Positions 54,793 through 63,810 of a stretch of DNA of 64,000 nt are shown here, piece after piece (the first letter of the stretch is position 1; every line of letters begins with the position of its first letter). The notes below the pieces were generated by a model, which worked only from the letters and a program-made list of their open reading frames with translations, was not told the origin of the DNA and searched no databases. The DNA comes from Neobacillus terrae (GTDB taxonomy: Bacteria > Bacillota > Bacilli > Bacillales > Cytobacillaceae). The stretch lies in contig NZ_JAAOEO010000009.1 in the NCBI RefSeq assembly GCF_011393025.1, positions 154,531 through 218,530 on the forward strand, read 5' to 3'. The position numbers were made by a program, and so were the translations under genes.

Positions 54793-54888
54793 ATGGGTAC
54801 TGTACTAGTCGTCGCTGTTATGATTACTTTCCTTGCTGCCATATTTACTGCCGGATACAATGATAAGCCAGGAACACCAAACAAGTAA
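54793..54888 (+). CDS. 31-residue membrane microprotein
   Basis: MGTVLVVAVMITFLAAIFTA, then a short polar tail ending GTPNK. A single TM helix at about 3-20. AAGGGGG lies 11 bases before the ATG, longer than usual. Followed by its own strong terminator, which favours a real gene. Not recognised by name; divergent from prkA, so expression during sporulation is possible but unproven. Confidence 0.6.
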   Translation: MGTVLVVAVMITFLAAIFTAGYNDKPGTPNK

Positions 54889-54898
54889 GAATAAATAA

Positions 54899-54931
54899 AA
54901 AAGGCTGCCATTTACATTTGGCAGCCTTTTT
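54899..54931. terminator. Bidirectional terminator
   Basis: AAAGGCTGCCA-TTTACAT-TTGGCAGCCTTT with T/A runs on both sides, between the microprotein and the nitroreductase-like gene. Confidence 0.88.
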
Positions 54932-54949
54932 TTCTTTGAAAAAATTTTT

Positions 54950-55699
54950 TTAATGCAAATCCATTTTATTTTTTTGAACAAATTCTTTCATGTACATACG
55001 CACGCGTTTTTCAAGCATCAATGCCATCTGCTCGGTCCAGCGGTCTTTCCGCTTGCCCTCTGTTCTTTCCTCATAATAACTTGAAACCAGAGCATCATAT
55101 TCATCCAGCTGTCTTTCGTATACCTCTTTATCCTGCTGGTACTCTTCTTCATGGTATACATGCTCCAGCGGAAGACGTGGTTTAAAATCGGGATCCTGGT
55201 CTGGATAACCCACTGCCATTCCAAAAAGCGGGATCACGTGTTCAGGCGTTTTTAAAATTTCTTTAACCTCAGGAAGATTATTTCTAATTCCCCCTATATA
55301 ACAGATGCCCAATCCAAGAGACTCTGCTGCAACAGCTGCATTTTGAGCTGCCAGTGAAGCATCGATAATGCCAACCATAAATTTTTCCGTGCTTTCTATA
55401 GAAGGAAGAACATCCTTTCCTTCCCTTTTTCCAATAAGCTCATGCCTGTGAAAATCAGCGCAAAAAACGAAAAAGTGTCCGTTGTTTTCAACATAAGACT
55501 GGTTTCCAACAAGTTCTGCAAGCTTTCGCTTCTTTTCTTTTTCTTTTATACCAATAATCGAATAGGCTTGTACAAAGCTAGAGGTTGAAGCAGATTGGGC
55601 AGAACCTACAATCAGCCTAATCTGTTCATCTGTTAAAGGCTGATCCTTAAATTTCCGAATAGAACGGTGGCTTTGTAAAAGTGAAATAACGTCATTCAT
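54950..55699 (-). CDS. NADPH-dependent flavin reductase/nitroreductase (NfrA-like)
   Basis: 249 residues from MNDVISLL, with AAAGGAG upstream; a longer frame opens at 55738. Matches B. subtilis NfrA (YwcG) in the N-terminal HRSIRKF, STSSFVQAYSIIG, NGHFFVFCADFHRH, GLGICYIGGIRNNLPEV and the C-terminal YYEERTEGKRKD. FMN-dependent reductase of free flavins and nitro compounds. Could be a paralogue, so no symbol is given. Confidence 0.9.
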   Translation of the reverse strand: MNDVISLLQSHRSIRKFKDQPLTDEQIRLIVGSAQSASTSSFVQAYSIIGIKEKEKKRKLAELVGNQSYVENNGHFFVFCADFHRHELIGKREGKDVLPSIESTEKFMVGIIDASLAAQNAAVAAESLGLGICYIGGIRNNLPEVKEILKTPEHVIPLFGMAVGYPDQDPDFKPRLPLEHVYHEEEYQQDKEVYERQLDEYDALVSSYYEERTEGKRKDRWTEQMALMLEKRVRMYMKEFVQKNKMDLH

Positions 55700-55756
55700 T
55701 TCAATTCTCCTTTCCTCATACAAAAGTAATTTAACCAAAAATATCTATAAAAAACA

Positions 55757-55782
55757 AAACAGGTCGCTTGGGGACCTGTTTT
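55757..55782 (-). terminator. trmL terminator
   Basis: AACAGGTC-CCCAAGC-GACCTGTT with TTTG/T-rich tail on the minus strand. Confidence 0.75.
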
Positions 55783-56269
55783 AATCGTTAAATTCTTTTA
55801 AAAGACTTGGGTAGTTTTGCTGGCGCAGAGCCTCGTAAACAAGGATTGCAGCCGTATTTGAAAGATTGAGGGACCGTATATTTTCATTCATCGGGATACG
55901 AAGGCTGGTCTCTTTATTTTTTTCCCTAACTTCCTCTGGCAACCCGGTTGTTTCACGGCCAAAAATAAAATAATAATCCTTGCTAGGATCACTATAATCA
56001 AAAGAAGAATGCGGTTTTTTCCCAAACTTGGTCAAATAAAAAAATTGACCGCCTTCATTCTTTTCATAAAATTCATCCAATGAATCGTAATAAGCAATTT
56101 CAACGTGTTCCCAATAATCCAATCCAGCTCTCTTCAGCATTTTGTCGTCGGTAGAGAAGCCAAGGGGGCGGATTAAATGAAGCCTTGTTCCAGTCCCGGC
56201 ACAGGTTCTTGCGATATTTCCCGTATTGGAAGGAATTTGCGGCTGATATAAAACTACATGCAATGCCAA
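55781..56269 (-). CDS. trmL: tRNA (cytidine/uridine-34-2'-O)-methyltransferase
   Basis: 162-residue SPOUT methyltransferase (B. subtilis CspR). Motifs: N-terminal YQPQIPSNTGNIARTC, FGRETTGLPEE and C-terminal RSLNLSNTAAILVYE, forming the knotted SAM site. Methylates the wobble base of tRNA-Leu species. Part of the conserved yhb block. Confidence 0.95.
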   Translation of the reverse strand: MALHVVLYQPQIPSNTGNIARTCAGTGTRLHLIRPLGFSTDDKMLKRAGLDYWEHVEIAYYDSLDEFYEKNEGGQFFYLTKFGKKPHSSFDYSDPSKDYYFIFGRETTGLPEEVREKNKETSLRIPMNENIRSLNLSNTAAILVYEALRQQNYPSLLKEFND

Positions 56270-56337
56270 TTTTTTTCACCTCATATAAGTAAATCTAACA
56301 GTTATTATACCACTCCAGCCCTCTCATACAACTTAAG

Positions 56338-57216
56338 TTACCTCCCGTCCAAAATCGAATAGAACTTATATTTAATATTAGGGGTATAGGCAGTTGAGTC
56401 TGTATATGCCCAATACCTCATCCGGCTATTGTAGGTGTGCGCATTGACAAGGGGCATTCCGTTCGCATCCTTGGCTACAACAATTGTATTATGGTCAAAG
56501 CGTCCATCCCCCTGAAAATCATAGCAAATAACATCCCCAGGAAGAAGCTGCTCAGGCCTGCTTACTACTTTTGCCCCTAGCCCTGATTTAGAATTGTCCA
56601 GAAAGAGTCTCAATGAATTTGCCACTGCCCAGCTATAACTGTAATTTTGCCCCTTGATCCACCATCCCGTTTGACGGTTTGGATAACCTCTCATAGGCAC
56701 TCCACCTGCGTGCAGGCATTGGGATATAAAACTAGTACAGTCATTTTGAAATTTTCTATATGCCGGGTTGTAGTCATTCCACCATCTTTCAGCATACTGA
56801 ACAGCCCTTAGCCGATTATATTCATATGAAATTCTGTCATCTTCTTCTTCCAATACCCGAAGGTCGGGTTCGTTGTCTATTTTTATGCTGCCATCGTCAG
56901 ATTTAATTTCTATGTCTTCCACCAAAACATTCTTATAAAAAGTAGCTTCCCTTTGCTCAACTTCTTCCTCTATATAAAGAGTTCCCTTCTGTTTAATTAA
57001 ATATTGAAAATGGAGCTGATATTTGGCCTTGCTAAACTCTTCTTCTGCGGCTTTTTCGAGTATCTTTCCTGACGCATTTACCTTAACGATCTCTGCTGAC
57101 CTTTTCATACAGGCGTCAATTTTTAATTGTGCTTGTTTCGAAAATTCCTCATCTCTCGATGTACTTACATAATGCTGAATTCTTTTTTCCAAAAAATCCT
57201 GAAGCTGCTTCCGCAT
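56338..57216 (-). CDS. yhbB: Amidase-domain protein YhbB
   Basis: 292 residues. N-terminal half is a helical/beta region without signal peptide; the C-terminal half (about 140-290) is an Amidase_6-type papain-fold domain with Cys in NDCTSFISQC and His in RFDHNTIVV. Probably a cell-wall or spore-coat-related hydrolase; the position between trmL and queG matches yhbB of B. subtilis. Confidence 0.9.
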   Translation of the reverse strand: MRKQLQDFLEKRIQHYVSTSRDEEFSKQAQLKIDACMKRSAEIVKVNASGKILEKAAEEEFSKAKYQLHFQYLIKQKGTLYIEEEVEQREATFYKNVLVEDIEIKSDDGSIKIDNEPDLRVLEEEDDRISYEYNRLRAVQYAERWWNDYNPAYRKFQNDCTSFISQCLHAGGVPMRGYPNRQTGWWIKGQNYSYSWAVANSLRLFLDNSKSGLGAKVVSRPEQLLPGDVICYDFQGDGRFDHNTIVVAKDANGMPLVNAHTYNSRMRYWAYTDSTAYTPNIKYKFYSILDGR

Positions 57217-57276
57217 ATATCATCGCTCCTTTCTTTTCATACATATGATAGAAAAAAGCAATTCAACCAAAAAAAT

Positions 57277-57306
57277 AAAGGAGCCAGTGATTACACCAGC
57301 TCCTTT
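57277..57306 (-). terminator. queG terminator
   Basis: AAAGGAGC-TGGTG-TAAT-CACTG-GCTCCTTT then ATTTTTTT on the minus strand. It overlaps the queG stop. Confidence 0.8.
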
Positions 57307-58430
57307 GCCAATTTCAGGCCTTTATCAATTTCTTCCAGTACTTCAGGTTCCTTCTCTTTAAGCCTAGCTTTCTCTAGTTCGTTTTGAGCTAACTCCCCGC
57401 CAATTTTTCCGATTGCCCAGGCAGCAGTTCCGCGAATAACTGGCCGAGGGTCATCCTTCATCGCCTCAATTAATTGATCTAAAGCGGATTTGTCTCTAAA
57501 AAATGCTAAGGCAAGGATTGCGTTGCGCTGGAGAGGTTTTTTCCCTCTCCACGATCCTGATACGTAGCCAAACCTCTCTTTAAAGTCCTTATTACTAATT
57601 TTAATAAGAGGTTTTAATAGAGGTTTAGCAGCTTCTGGGTCTGGCTCCATTTCTGTGTGAAAGTGAAAATTCTTTCCCCTGTTAACGGGGCATACTGTTT
57701 GACAGGTATCACATCCGTAGATCCTGTTACCGATCTCTTCCCTGAATTCGTCTGGTAGAAATCCTTTTGTTTGGGTAAGGAAGGCGATACATCTTTGAGC
57801 ATTTAGCTGTCCTCCCTGGACTAGCGCACCTGTTGGACATGCATCAAGGCATTTCGTACATGTTCCGCACTGATCCTCGATAGGCATGTCAGCCTCGAAA
57901 GGTATATTGGTGATCATTTCACCTAAATAAACAAAGGATCCGAATTCTGGGGTTATAATAGAGCAATTTTTCCCGCTCCAGCCAATCCCAGCCCGTTCTG
58001 CAACCGCTCTATCTGAAAGCTCTCCGGTATCGACCATGGACTGCAGTTTTGCTCCAGGCAATTTTGTTTGAATAAACTCTTCTAATTTCCTAAGTCTGTC
58101 TCTAAGTATATGATGATAATCCTGCCCCCAGGATGCTCTGCAAAAGATACCTCTTCTTTCGCCCTTTTTTCCCTGAATATGGACGGTCATTTTTGCAGGG
58201 TAAGCAAGGGCTATAGAAATAATGGACTGTGCATCATTCAGCAGCAATGATGGGTTGACGCGTTTTTCAATATCCGGCTCTTCAAAACCGGATTGATAAT
58301 TTAACTCCTGCTGGCGAACAAGCCTGTTTTTCAGCTCCAGAAAAGGTGCAGCGCTTGTAAATCCAATTTTATCAATGCCAATTGTCTTGCTGTAAGCAAT
58401 TACTTCATCTTTTAACCGATTGAAATCCAT
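57291..58430 (-). CDS. queG: Epoxyqueuosine reductase
   Basis: 379 residues (B. subtilis YhbA/QueG). Cobalamin-dependent final reduction of epoxyqueuosine in tRNA. Conserved RAGIGWSGKNC, two ferredoxin-like 4Fe-4S motifs (CGTCTKCLDACPTGAL, CDTCQTVCPVN) and C-terminal HEAT-like repeats (about 300-379). First gene of the block queG-yhbB-trmL. Confidence 0.96.
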   Translation of the reverse strand: MDFNRLKDEVIAYSKTIGIDKIGFTSAAPFLELKNRLVRQQELNYQSGFEEPDIEKRVNPSLLLNDAQSIISIALAYPAKMTVHIQGKKGERRGIFCRASWGQDYHHILRDRLRKLEEFIQTKLPGAKLQSMVDTGELSDRAVAERAGIGWSGKNCSIITPEFGSFVYLGEMITNIPFEADMPIEDQCGTCTKCLDACPTGALVQGGQLNAQRCIAFLTQTKGFLPDEFREEIGNRIYGCDTCQTVCPVNRGKNFHFHTEMEPDPEAAKPLLKPLIKISNKDFKERFGYVSGSWRGKKPLQRNAILALAFFRDKSALDQLIEAMKDDPRPVIRGTAAWAIGKIGGELAQNELEKARLKEKEPEVLEEIDKGLKLAKELV

Positions 58431-58541
58431 TTATAAGCCTCCTTTCCTGGTACTTTTTATTTAAAGGCATGAGCCTATATGGTTAATGGTTACATCTTAT
58501 TTATGATAAACTATTTTTAATGAATTTTGGAGGGTGAAACA

Positions 58542-59210
58542 ATGGAAATTACTCTGTCATCCCAGTTAAAAGAGCTGGTTCCCGGCTTCAAAGTGGGAAT
58601 CATTCAATACAGCGGTATTACAGTTGGGGATTCGCCACAAATGCTTAAAGGAAGACTTCAGCTCTTCCAGGAATCGATTTTTTTTGAGCTCGAGGACAAA
58701 AGCGTTACTGATCTGCCAGGTGTTCAAGAGTGGCGAAGCATTTTTAAAATGACGGGCAAGGATCCAAACCGCTACCGTCCTTCCTCAGAGGCCCTATTCC
58801 GCAGGATAAAAAAACAAAACTACCTTCCCTCTGTCCAGAGTGCCATCGATATTAACAACTTTTTTTCGCTGCAATACCAGGTGCCAATTGGGGTTTATGA
58901 TGCAGATAAGCTGAGTGGGGCTGTTGAAATTAGAGTTGGCGCACCCGGAGAGGAATATGAGGGGCTGAACGGAAGATCTAATTCTTTAGAAGATCTGGTG
59001 ATTTCCACAGATGGCGAAGGCCCTTTTGGAAGCCCATTCGTCGACTCGGCCAGAACACCAGTAACTGAAGAAACAAAAAATGCCCTGCAGATTATTTATT
59101 TATCTCCATCCACAAAAGAAGAAAATGCAAGAAATCTCACCGCTTCGCTCATGAATATGTTCATAAAAATTCATGGCGGTGAAGGAAAATATGATGTTTT
59201 GGGATGCTAA
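58542..59210 (+). CDS. B3/4-domain protein
   Basis: 222 residues from MEITLSSQ behind GGAGGGTG; an in-frame TTG lies five codons upstream. Resembles the free-standing B3/B4 tRNA-binding domain of phenylalanyl-tRNA synthetase beta (motifs NRYRPSSEALFRR, LPSVQSAIDINNFFSLQYQVPIG, and FGSPFVDS). Such proteins are suspected editing or tRNA-related factors; activity not proven. Confidence 0.88.
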   Translation: MEITLSSQLKELVPGFKVGIIQYSGITVGDSPQMLKGRLQLFQESIFFELEDKSVTDLPGVQEWRSIFKMTGKDPNRYRPSSEALFRRIKKQNYLPSVQSAIDINNFFSLQYQVPIGVYDADKLSGAVEIRVGAPGEEYEGLNGRSNSLEDLVISTDGEGPFGSPFVDSARTPVTEETKNALQIIYLSPSTKEENARNLTASLMNMFIKIHGGEGKYDVLGC

Positions 59211-59301
59211 TGCATCCTTTTTTTTGCAGCAGCTCATACTACAGGACATGAAAAAACGCAGCGCTTCATTATTTTTAACGAAACACTGCGTTGGCTATGT
59301 A

Positions 59302-59375
59302 TGGAGCGGGTGATGGGAATCGAACCCACGACATCAGCTTGGAAGGCTGGAGTTTTACCATTAAACTACACCCGC
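59302..59375 (-). tRNA. tRNA-Gly (anticodon TCC)
   Basis: 74 nt, cloverleaf: acceptor GCGGGTG/CACCCGC, anticodon loop CTTCCAA, T-loop GTTCGATTC, CCA encoded. Single tRNA between the B3/4 and NERD genes. Confidence 0.96.
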
Positions 59376-59535
59376 ATATTTAAATGCGTCTTAACGAATC
59401 AACTACTATATAATACACGTTTTTTCCGAGTAGGTCAAGGGGTTTTTGTGGAAATTTGTCGAATTTATTTCTTATTTGTATAGAGGGAATAAGGGTCTGT
59501 AACAGAACTTTATTCAGAAGAAAGGATGTGAAGAA

Positions 59536-60441
59536 ATGTTAATAAAACCCCGTACTGAACCGGAAGAATTATTATTATTAAGGATCCTGAATACAAGGTG
59601 GAACCTTGATCCCAAGGAGGCTTCGAATTACCTGCACCTTGAAAAAGGCTATTTGGGTGAGAAGCAATTTGATTTGTTATTAAAAGATCTTAAAGGTGAT
59701 TGGCTGATGTTAAATGATCTTTTGTTTGATTGTAGTAACACCGTATTTCAAATTGATTCCTTATTGATTTCTCAAGGTACCATTTACCTCTTTGAAGTAA
59801 AAAATTATGAAGGTGACTTTTACGTCGAGAAGGACAATTGGTATACTGCTGCAGGGAACGAAATTAAAAACCCCCTCCTTCAGCTCAAACGCAGTGAATC
59901 GCTGTTTCGCAGGCTGATCCACGAGCTTGGGTTCACCTTTAATGTGGAGGCCCATCTCATATTTATCAATCCCGTTTTTTTCCTTTATCAAGCTCCTTTG
60001 AACCTCCCCATTATTTTTCCTCCACAGTTAACACGATTTTTTGATCAGTTATCTAGAAAATCCGCGGAAATATTTGGCAAGCCGTTTAAGTTGGCAGAAA
60101 AGCTGGCCGCAATACATATAAAAAAATCCCAATATGCAAAAAGGCCTTCTTATACCTACCAACAAATCCAAAAGGGAATAATATGCAAATCCTGTGGTCT
60201 ATTTTTAACTAATGATGATATAAAAATCTTAACCTGTAAAAGTTGTGGCCATAAAGAGGGAGTTTCATCAGCAATCTTAAGAAGCGTCAAAGAATTTCAA
60301 ATTCTATTCCCTAGTGAAAAAGTAACTACTAACGTTATTTATGATTGGTGCAGAATTATGAAGTCTAAGAAAGCAATCAGAAATACACTTTCGGGAAACT
60401 TTAAAAAGGTGGGTGTTGGTCGTTCAGCTCATTATATTTAA
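59536..60441 (+). CDS. NERD-domain protein with zinc-ribbon-like tail
   Basis: 301 residues. NERD (nuclease-related) domain at about 30-150: KGYLGEKQFD, VFQIDSLLISQGTIYLFEVKNYEG with the Glu-Val-Lys metal/catalytic motif, and NPLLQLKRSE. A Cys4 site (CKSCG ... CKSCGHK, about 218-240) and a C-terminal region follow. Probably a DNA-processing enzyme or sensor; function unknown. AAAGGATG before the ATG. Stand-alone. Confidence 0.9.
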   Translation: MLIKPRTEPEELLLLRILNTRWNLDPKEASNYLHLEKGYLGEKQFDLLLKDLKGDWLMLNDLLFDCSNTVFQIDSLLISQGTIYLFEVKNYEGDFYVEKDNWYTAAGNEIKNPLLQLKRSESLFRRLIHELGFTFNVEAHLIFINPVFFLYQAPLNLPIIFPPQLTRFFDQLSRKSAEIFGKPFKLAEKLAAIHIKKSQYAKRPSYTYQQIQKGIICKSCGLFLTNDDIKILTCKSCGHKEGVSSAILRSVKEFQILFPSEKVTTNVIYDWCRIMKSKKAIRNTLSGNFKKVGVGRSAHYI

Positions 60442-60454
60442 TTATCCCTTTTGC

Positions 60455-60775
60455 TACCCCTTTTTCATTTATTTTTCCATATGTGGCCACTATATCCACC
60501 TTCAGTTACCCTTCTCCTTTTATTTTTCCGTTTGGGGTCAATATCTCCACCTTTAGTTACCCCTTCTCCTTTTAATTTTTCCATTTGGGGTCACTATCTC
60601 CACCTTTAGTTCCCCCTTCTCCTTTTATTTTTCCGTTTGGGGTCACTATCTCCACCTTTAGTTACCCCTTCTCCTTTTATTTTTCCGTTTGGGGTCACTA
60701 TCTCTCTCTTTAGTTCCCCCTACTCCTTTTATATTTCCGTTTGGGGTCACTATCTCCACCTTCAGTTCCCCATTT
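60455..60775. repeat. 52-bp tandem repeat, about six copies
   Basis: TTTGGGGTCA recurs at 60531, 60584, 60636, 60688 and 60740, giving periods of 53, 52, 52 and 52 bases. A more degenerate copy starts near 60479. Each unit reads CTCCTTTTATTTTTCCGTTTGGGG plus CACTATCTCCACCTTTAGTT in two parts. Not a multiple of three, so not coding. No unique spacers, so not CRISPR. Confidence 0.92.
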
Positions 60776-60913
60776 CCTTTTATCTTTATTAGAAGTGACT
60801 ATTTTTTCCCTCTTTCGTTTTATCAAAATTAACATCAGTTCATTAATCTTGTTTTTTATATCTTTAATAGTTAATAATGAATGTGTTAAAAACTTATGGA
60901 GGTGTGATTAAGT

Positions 60914-61876
60914 ATGAGATATGTGAAATTGAAACATCAAGAAATCCCTGCGATTGCACTGGGTACCTGGTCATGGGGAAATGGTGTAAACGGCGGAGAC
61001 GCTGTTTTTGGTAATAATCTTACTGACGAAGATTTAAAGCCTGTTTTTGAAGCCGCTATGAAGGCTGGGTTTAATTTATGGGATACTGCGGCTGTTTATG
61101 GAATGGGTGCTTCTGAAACAATTCTAGGAAGTTTTATTAAGGGCCGAAACGATTTCTTACTCTCAACGAAATTTACACCTCGCGGAACCCAGACAGAAGA
61201 TGCTATGGAAGAAATGCTAGCTGGGAGCTTTGATAGGCTTGGTGTGGATTACACAGATATTTACTGGATCCACAACCCTAATGATGTGGAAAGATGGACA
61301 TTAAAGCTAATTCCACTTATGAAAAGTGGGAAAGTAAAACATGCTGGAGTTTCGAATCATAACTTAGAGGAAATAAAATTAGCTGCGTCTATTTTGGAAA
61401 AAGAAGGTTTACAGCTTTCTGCCGTACAAAACCACTATAGTCTCCTTTACCGCTCCTCTGAGGAAGCTGGCATTATTGATTGGTGTAATCAAAATAAAGT
61501 TTTATTCTTTTCTTATATGGTATTAGAACAAGGTGCTTTAACAGGCAGATATAGCTCAAAAAATCCTTTTAAAGCCGGAACAAGAAGAGGAGAGGCCTTT
61601 ACTTCCGAAGTTTTAGAAAAGCTTGATGACTTAATTGACGTTATGGACACAATCGGAAAAAAACATAATGCAGATCCTGCCCAAATTGCAATGGCTTGGG
61701 CGATTGCAAAACATACTGTTCCAATTATTGGTGTAACTAAGCCAAAACACATTGAGAGTGCGATATCTGCAGTAGATATTATCTTAAATGAGCAGGAAAT
61801 TAAGGAATTGGAAGAAGCAGCAAAGGCTACTGGTGTTGAAGTTAAAGGAGTTTGGGAAAAAAGTATGACTGAATAA
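60914..61876 (+). CDS. Aldo/keto reductase
   Basis: 320 residues. TIM-barrel AKR: ALGTWSWGNGVNGG at the N-terminus, WDTAAVYGMGASE with catalytic Asp and Tyr, Lys in STKFTP, His in IYWIHNP, and C-terminal IIGVTKPKHIE for NADPH. Substrate unknown. ATG after GGAGGTG. 40 bases before the SDR gene, so an operon. Confidence 0.93.
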   Translation: MRYVKLKHQEIPAIALGTWSWGNGVNGGDAVFGNNLTDEDLKPVFEAAMKAGFNLWDTAAVYGMGASETILGSFIKGRNDFLLSTKFTPRGTQTEDAMEEMLAGSFDRLGVDYTDIYWIHNPNDVERWTLKLIPLMKSGKVKHAGVSNHNLEEIKLAASILEKEGLQLSAVQNHYSLLYRSSEEAGIIDWCNQNKVLFFSYMVLEQGALTGRYSSKNPFKAGTRRGEAFTSEVLEKLDDLIDVMDTIGKKHNADPAQIAMAWAIAKHTVPIIGVTKPKHIESAISAVDIILNEQEIKELEEAAKATGVEVKGVWEKSMTE

Positions 61877-61916
61877 GTGTATAGTACCGAGTAAAAAAAT
61901 CAGGGGAGGTATTCAT

Positions 61917-62660
61917 TTGACTATTGAAGGTAAGGTTGTTGTTATAACAGGTGCCAGCAGCGGAATTGGACAAGCAGCTGCAGAAAAACTTGCCGAGCAA
62001 GGTGCAAAGATCATCTTGTCAGCCAGGAGAACCGAACGTTTACAAGAAACAGTCAATCGTATAAAAGAAGCTAACGGAGAAGCCTCCTATTATACAGCCG
62101 ATGTGACATCTCTTGAGGAGATGCAGGACTTAGCAAATTTTGCTCTTGATGCTTATAATCGGATCGATGTTTGGATTAATAATGCCGGCTTAATGCCGCT
62201 CTCTTTTATGAATAAATTAAAAGTTAATGAGTGGAATCGCATGGTGGATGTAAACATTAAGGGTGTCTTAAATGGCATTGCTGCTGCTATTCCTACAATG
62301 GAGAAACAAAAAGAAGGCCATATTCTAAATGTTTCATCCGTTGCCGGACACCGTGTTGGTATGGCTGGTGCGGTATATAGCGGGACAAAATTTGCTGTCC
62401 GTGCGATCACTGAAGGTCTTCGTATGGAATTGTCTCCAACCTCCAAAATAAGAACGACCATTATTTCGCCAGGGATGGTTGAGACTGAACTGATTGAAAC
62501 TATTACAGATGAGGATGCTATAGGCGCATTGAAATCACGCGCAACCAGTCAGCCATTAAAAGCAGAGGATATTGCCAACGCCATTGCCTATGCAATCGAA
62601 CAACCTGAATGGGCTTCTGTAAACGAGATCATCATAAGACCAACTACACAAGGAAGTTAA
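61917..62660 (+). CDS. Short-chain dehydrogenase/reductase
   Basis: 247 residues. Classical SDR: cofactor motif TGASSGIGQAA, NNAG (INNAGLMPL), Ser in VSSVAG, YxxxK in YSGTKFA and PGMVETEL. NAD(P)-linked alcohol dehydrogenase type; substrate unknown. TTG start with GGGGAGG at 7 bases. Second gene of the operon with the aldo/keto reductase. Confidence 0.94.
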   Translation: MTIEGKVVVITGASSGIGQAAAEKLAEQGAKIILSARRTERLQETVNRIKEANGEASYYTADVTSLEEMQDLANFALDAYNRIDVWINNAGLMPLSFMNKLKVNEWNRMVDVNIKGVLNGIAAAIPTMEKQKEGHILNVSSVAGHRVGMAGAVYSGTKFAVRAITEGLRMELSPTSKIRTTIISPGMVETELIETITDEDAIGALKSRATSQPLKAEDIANAIAYAIEQPEWASVNEIIIRPTTQGS

Positions 62661-62668
62661 ACCAACAG

Positions 62669-62695
62669 AAAGACCACATTAACTTGTGGTCTTTT
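62669..62695. terminator. Terminator after the SDR gene
   Basis: AAAGACCAC-ATTAACTT-GTGGTCTTTT between converging genes; usable from both strands. Confidence 0.85.
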
Positions 62696-63410
62696 CTATT
62701 TTACTTTTAATCCAAAAAGGAGTGTAAAGAATATAAAAGCATAAAATCATCACTAGCTCCAGTGAGATTAGATACCAGGGCCAGTGCCCGAGATAATTTA
62801 AAAGTGAAGTACTGGTGGGCTTATGCATGATATACATGTAATTCGATCCAACTGCCTTATTAAGAAAAAAGACAATTAGTGCATATAAGTTCAAAATAAG
62901 TATGGTTATCCACATAGAAAAAATTGTAGGCCTATACCTAAAGGCAACTATCATAAATAAGCAAGCCAGCACCACACCTCCATGTGAAATAAAAAACTCA
63001 AAATATCGAAAGTGCGGAAAAGAGAACTTTCCAAGGTCAGGCGTTAAGATAGCTTGGATGGAACTTCCCAAACCTGCAAAATACATAAATTGAAAAAGTT
63101 TATAGCTTCTGGTCAATAGCATCACAATGGCGAGGATAACAGCCAAATCGCTTAAATGAAGCGGTAAATCTCTTTCCAGCAACCAAGCTTTCTCATACAA
63201 AAGCCAAAGATGCTGCGATATATCAGTAATGAACAAAAGGAAAGCTAACGAAAATCTAAAAAATGTTCTTTTCCCTTTCTGCATCAGCGTGTTGCGATTA
63301 CTAAACATAAGGATACTCAGAATGATTAGTATGCCAATTGTCAAAAGATGCTCCACCGAAAAAAGACTAAATGGTTCAAGGTTGGAATGATATTGAAAAA
63401 ATACTCTCAT
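62679..63410 (-). CDS. TIGR02206-type integral membrane protein (YwaF-like)
   Basis: 243 residues from MRVFFQYHSN (the frame opens 15 codons earlier; GGGG lies 9 bases before this ATG). About seven TM helices. Resembles B. subtilis YwaF: PFSLFSVEHLLTIG at the start, DLPLHLSDLAVIL, and MYIMHKPTSTSLLNYLGHWPWY near the C-terminus. Function unknown. Confidence 0.88.
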   Translation of the reverse strand: MRVFFQYHSNLEPFSLFSVEHLLTIGILIILSILMFSNRNTLMQKGKRTFFRFSLAFLLFITDISQHLWLLYEKAWLLERDLPLHLSDLAVILAIVMLLTRSYKLFQFMYFAGLGSSIQAILTPDLGKFSFPHFRYFEFFISHGGVVLACLFMIVAFRYRPTIFSMWITILILNLYALIVFFLNKAVGSNYMYIMHKPTSTSLLNYLGHWPWYLISLELVMILCFYILYTPFWIKSKIEKTTS

Positions 63411-63518
63411 CTTAACGTACCCCGTTTTCAAAAACTGTCCTCTTGTACTCTCCATTTAGGTTTCCCATTCACACAAAAATATCTTATTATTAATTTTTCT
63501 GTTTTAAAACAGAAAAAA

Positions 63519-63539
63519 ACCCCAACATAAAGTTGGGGT
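63519..63539 (-). terminator. tRNA operon terminator
   Basis: ACCCCAAC-TTTAT-GTTGGGGT followed by TTTTTT on the minus strand, after tRNA-Leu. Confidence 0.9.
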
Positions 63540-63552
63540 CTTAATTTAAGGA

Positions 63553-63634
63553 TACCGGTGGTCGGGGTCGAACCGACACTCCAGAAGGAACACGATTTTG
63601 AGTCGTGCGCGTCTGCCAATTCCGCCACACCGGC
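63553..63634 (-). tRNA. tRNA-Leu (anticodon CAA)
   Basis: 82 nt with the expected long variable arm; anticodon loop CTCAAAA; GTTCGACCC T-loop. No encoded CCA in the following bases (TCC follows A73), unlike its neighbours. Confidence 0.93.
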
Positions 63635-63649
63635 ATATTAAATTTTTAT

Positions 63650-63724
63650 TGGAGGCGGCAACCGGATTCGAACCGGTGGATAAAGGTTTTGCAGACCTTG
63701 GCCTTACCACTTGGCTATGCCGCC
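63650..63724 (-). tRNA. tRNA-Cys (anticodon GCA)
   Basis: Acceptor GGCGGCA/TGCCGCC, anticodon loop CTGCAAA, GTTCGAATC T-loop, CCA encoded. Confidence 0.95.
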
Positions 63725-63732
63725 GAAGATTT

Positions 63733-63807
63733 TGGAGCGGAAGACGGGATTCGAACCCGCGACCCCCACCTTGGCAAGGTGGTGTTCTACCACTGAACTA
63801 CTTCCGC
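63733..63807 (-). tRNA. tRNA-Gly (anticodon GCC)
   Basis: Acceptor GCGGAAG/CTTCCGC, anticodon loop TTGCCAA, GTTCGAATC T-loop, CCA encoded. Confidence 0.95.
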
Positions 63808-63810
63808 AAA

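Noticed and set aside
60455..60775. CRISPR array
   Set aside because: The whole 52-bp unit repeats with no unique spacers, and no cas genes are present.
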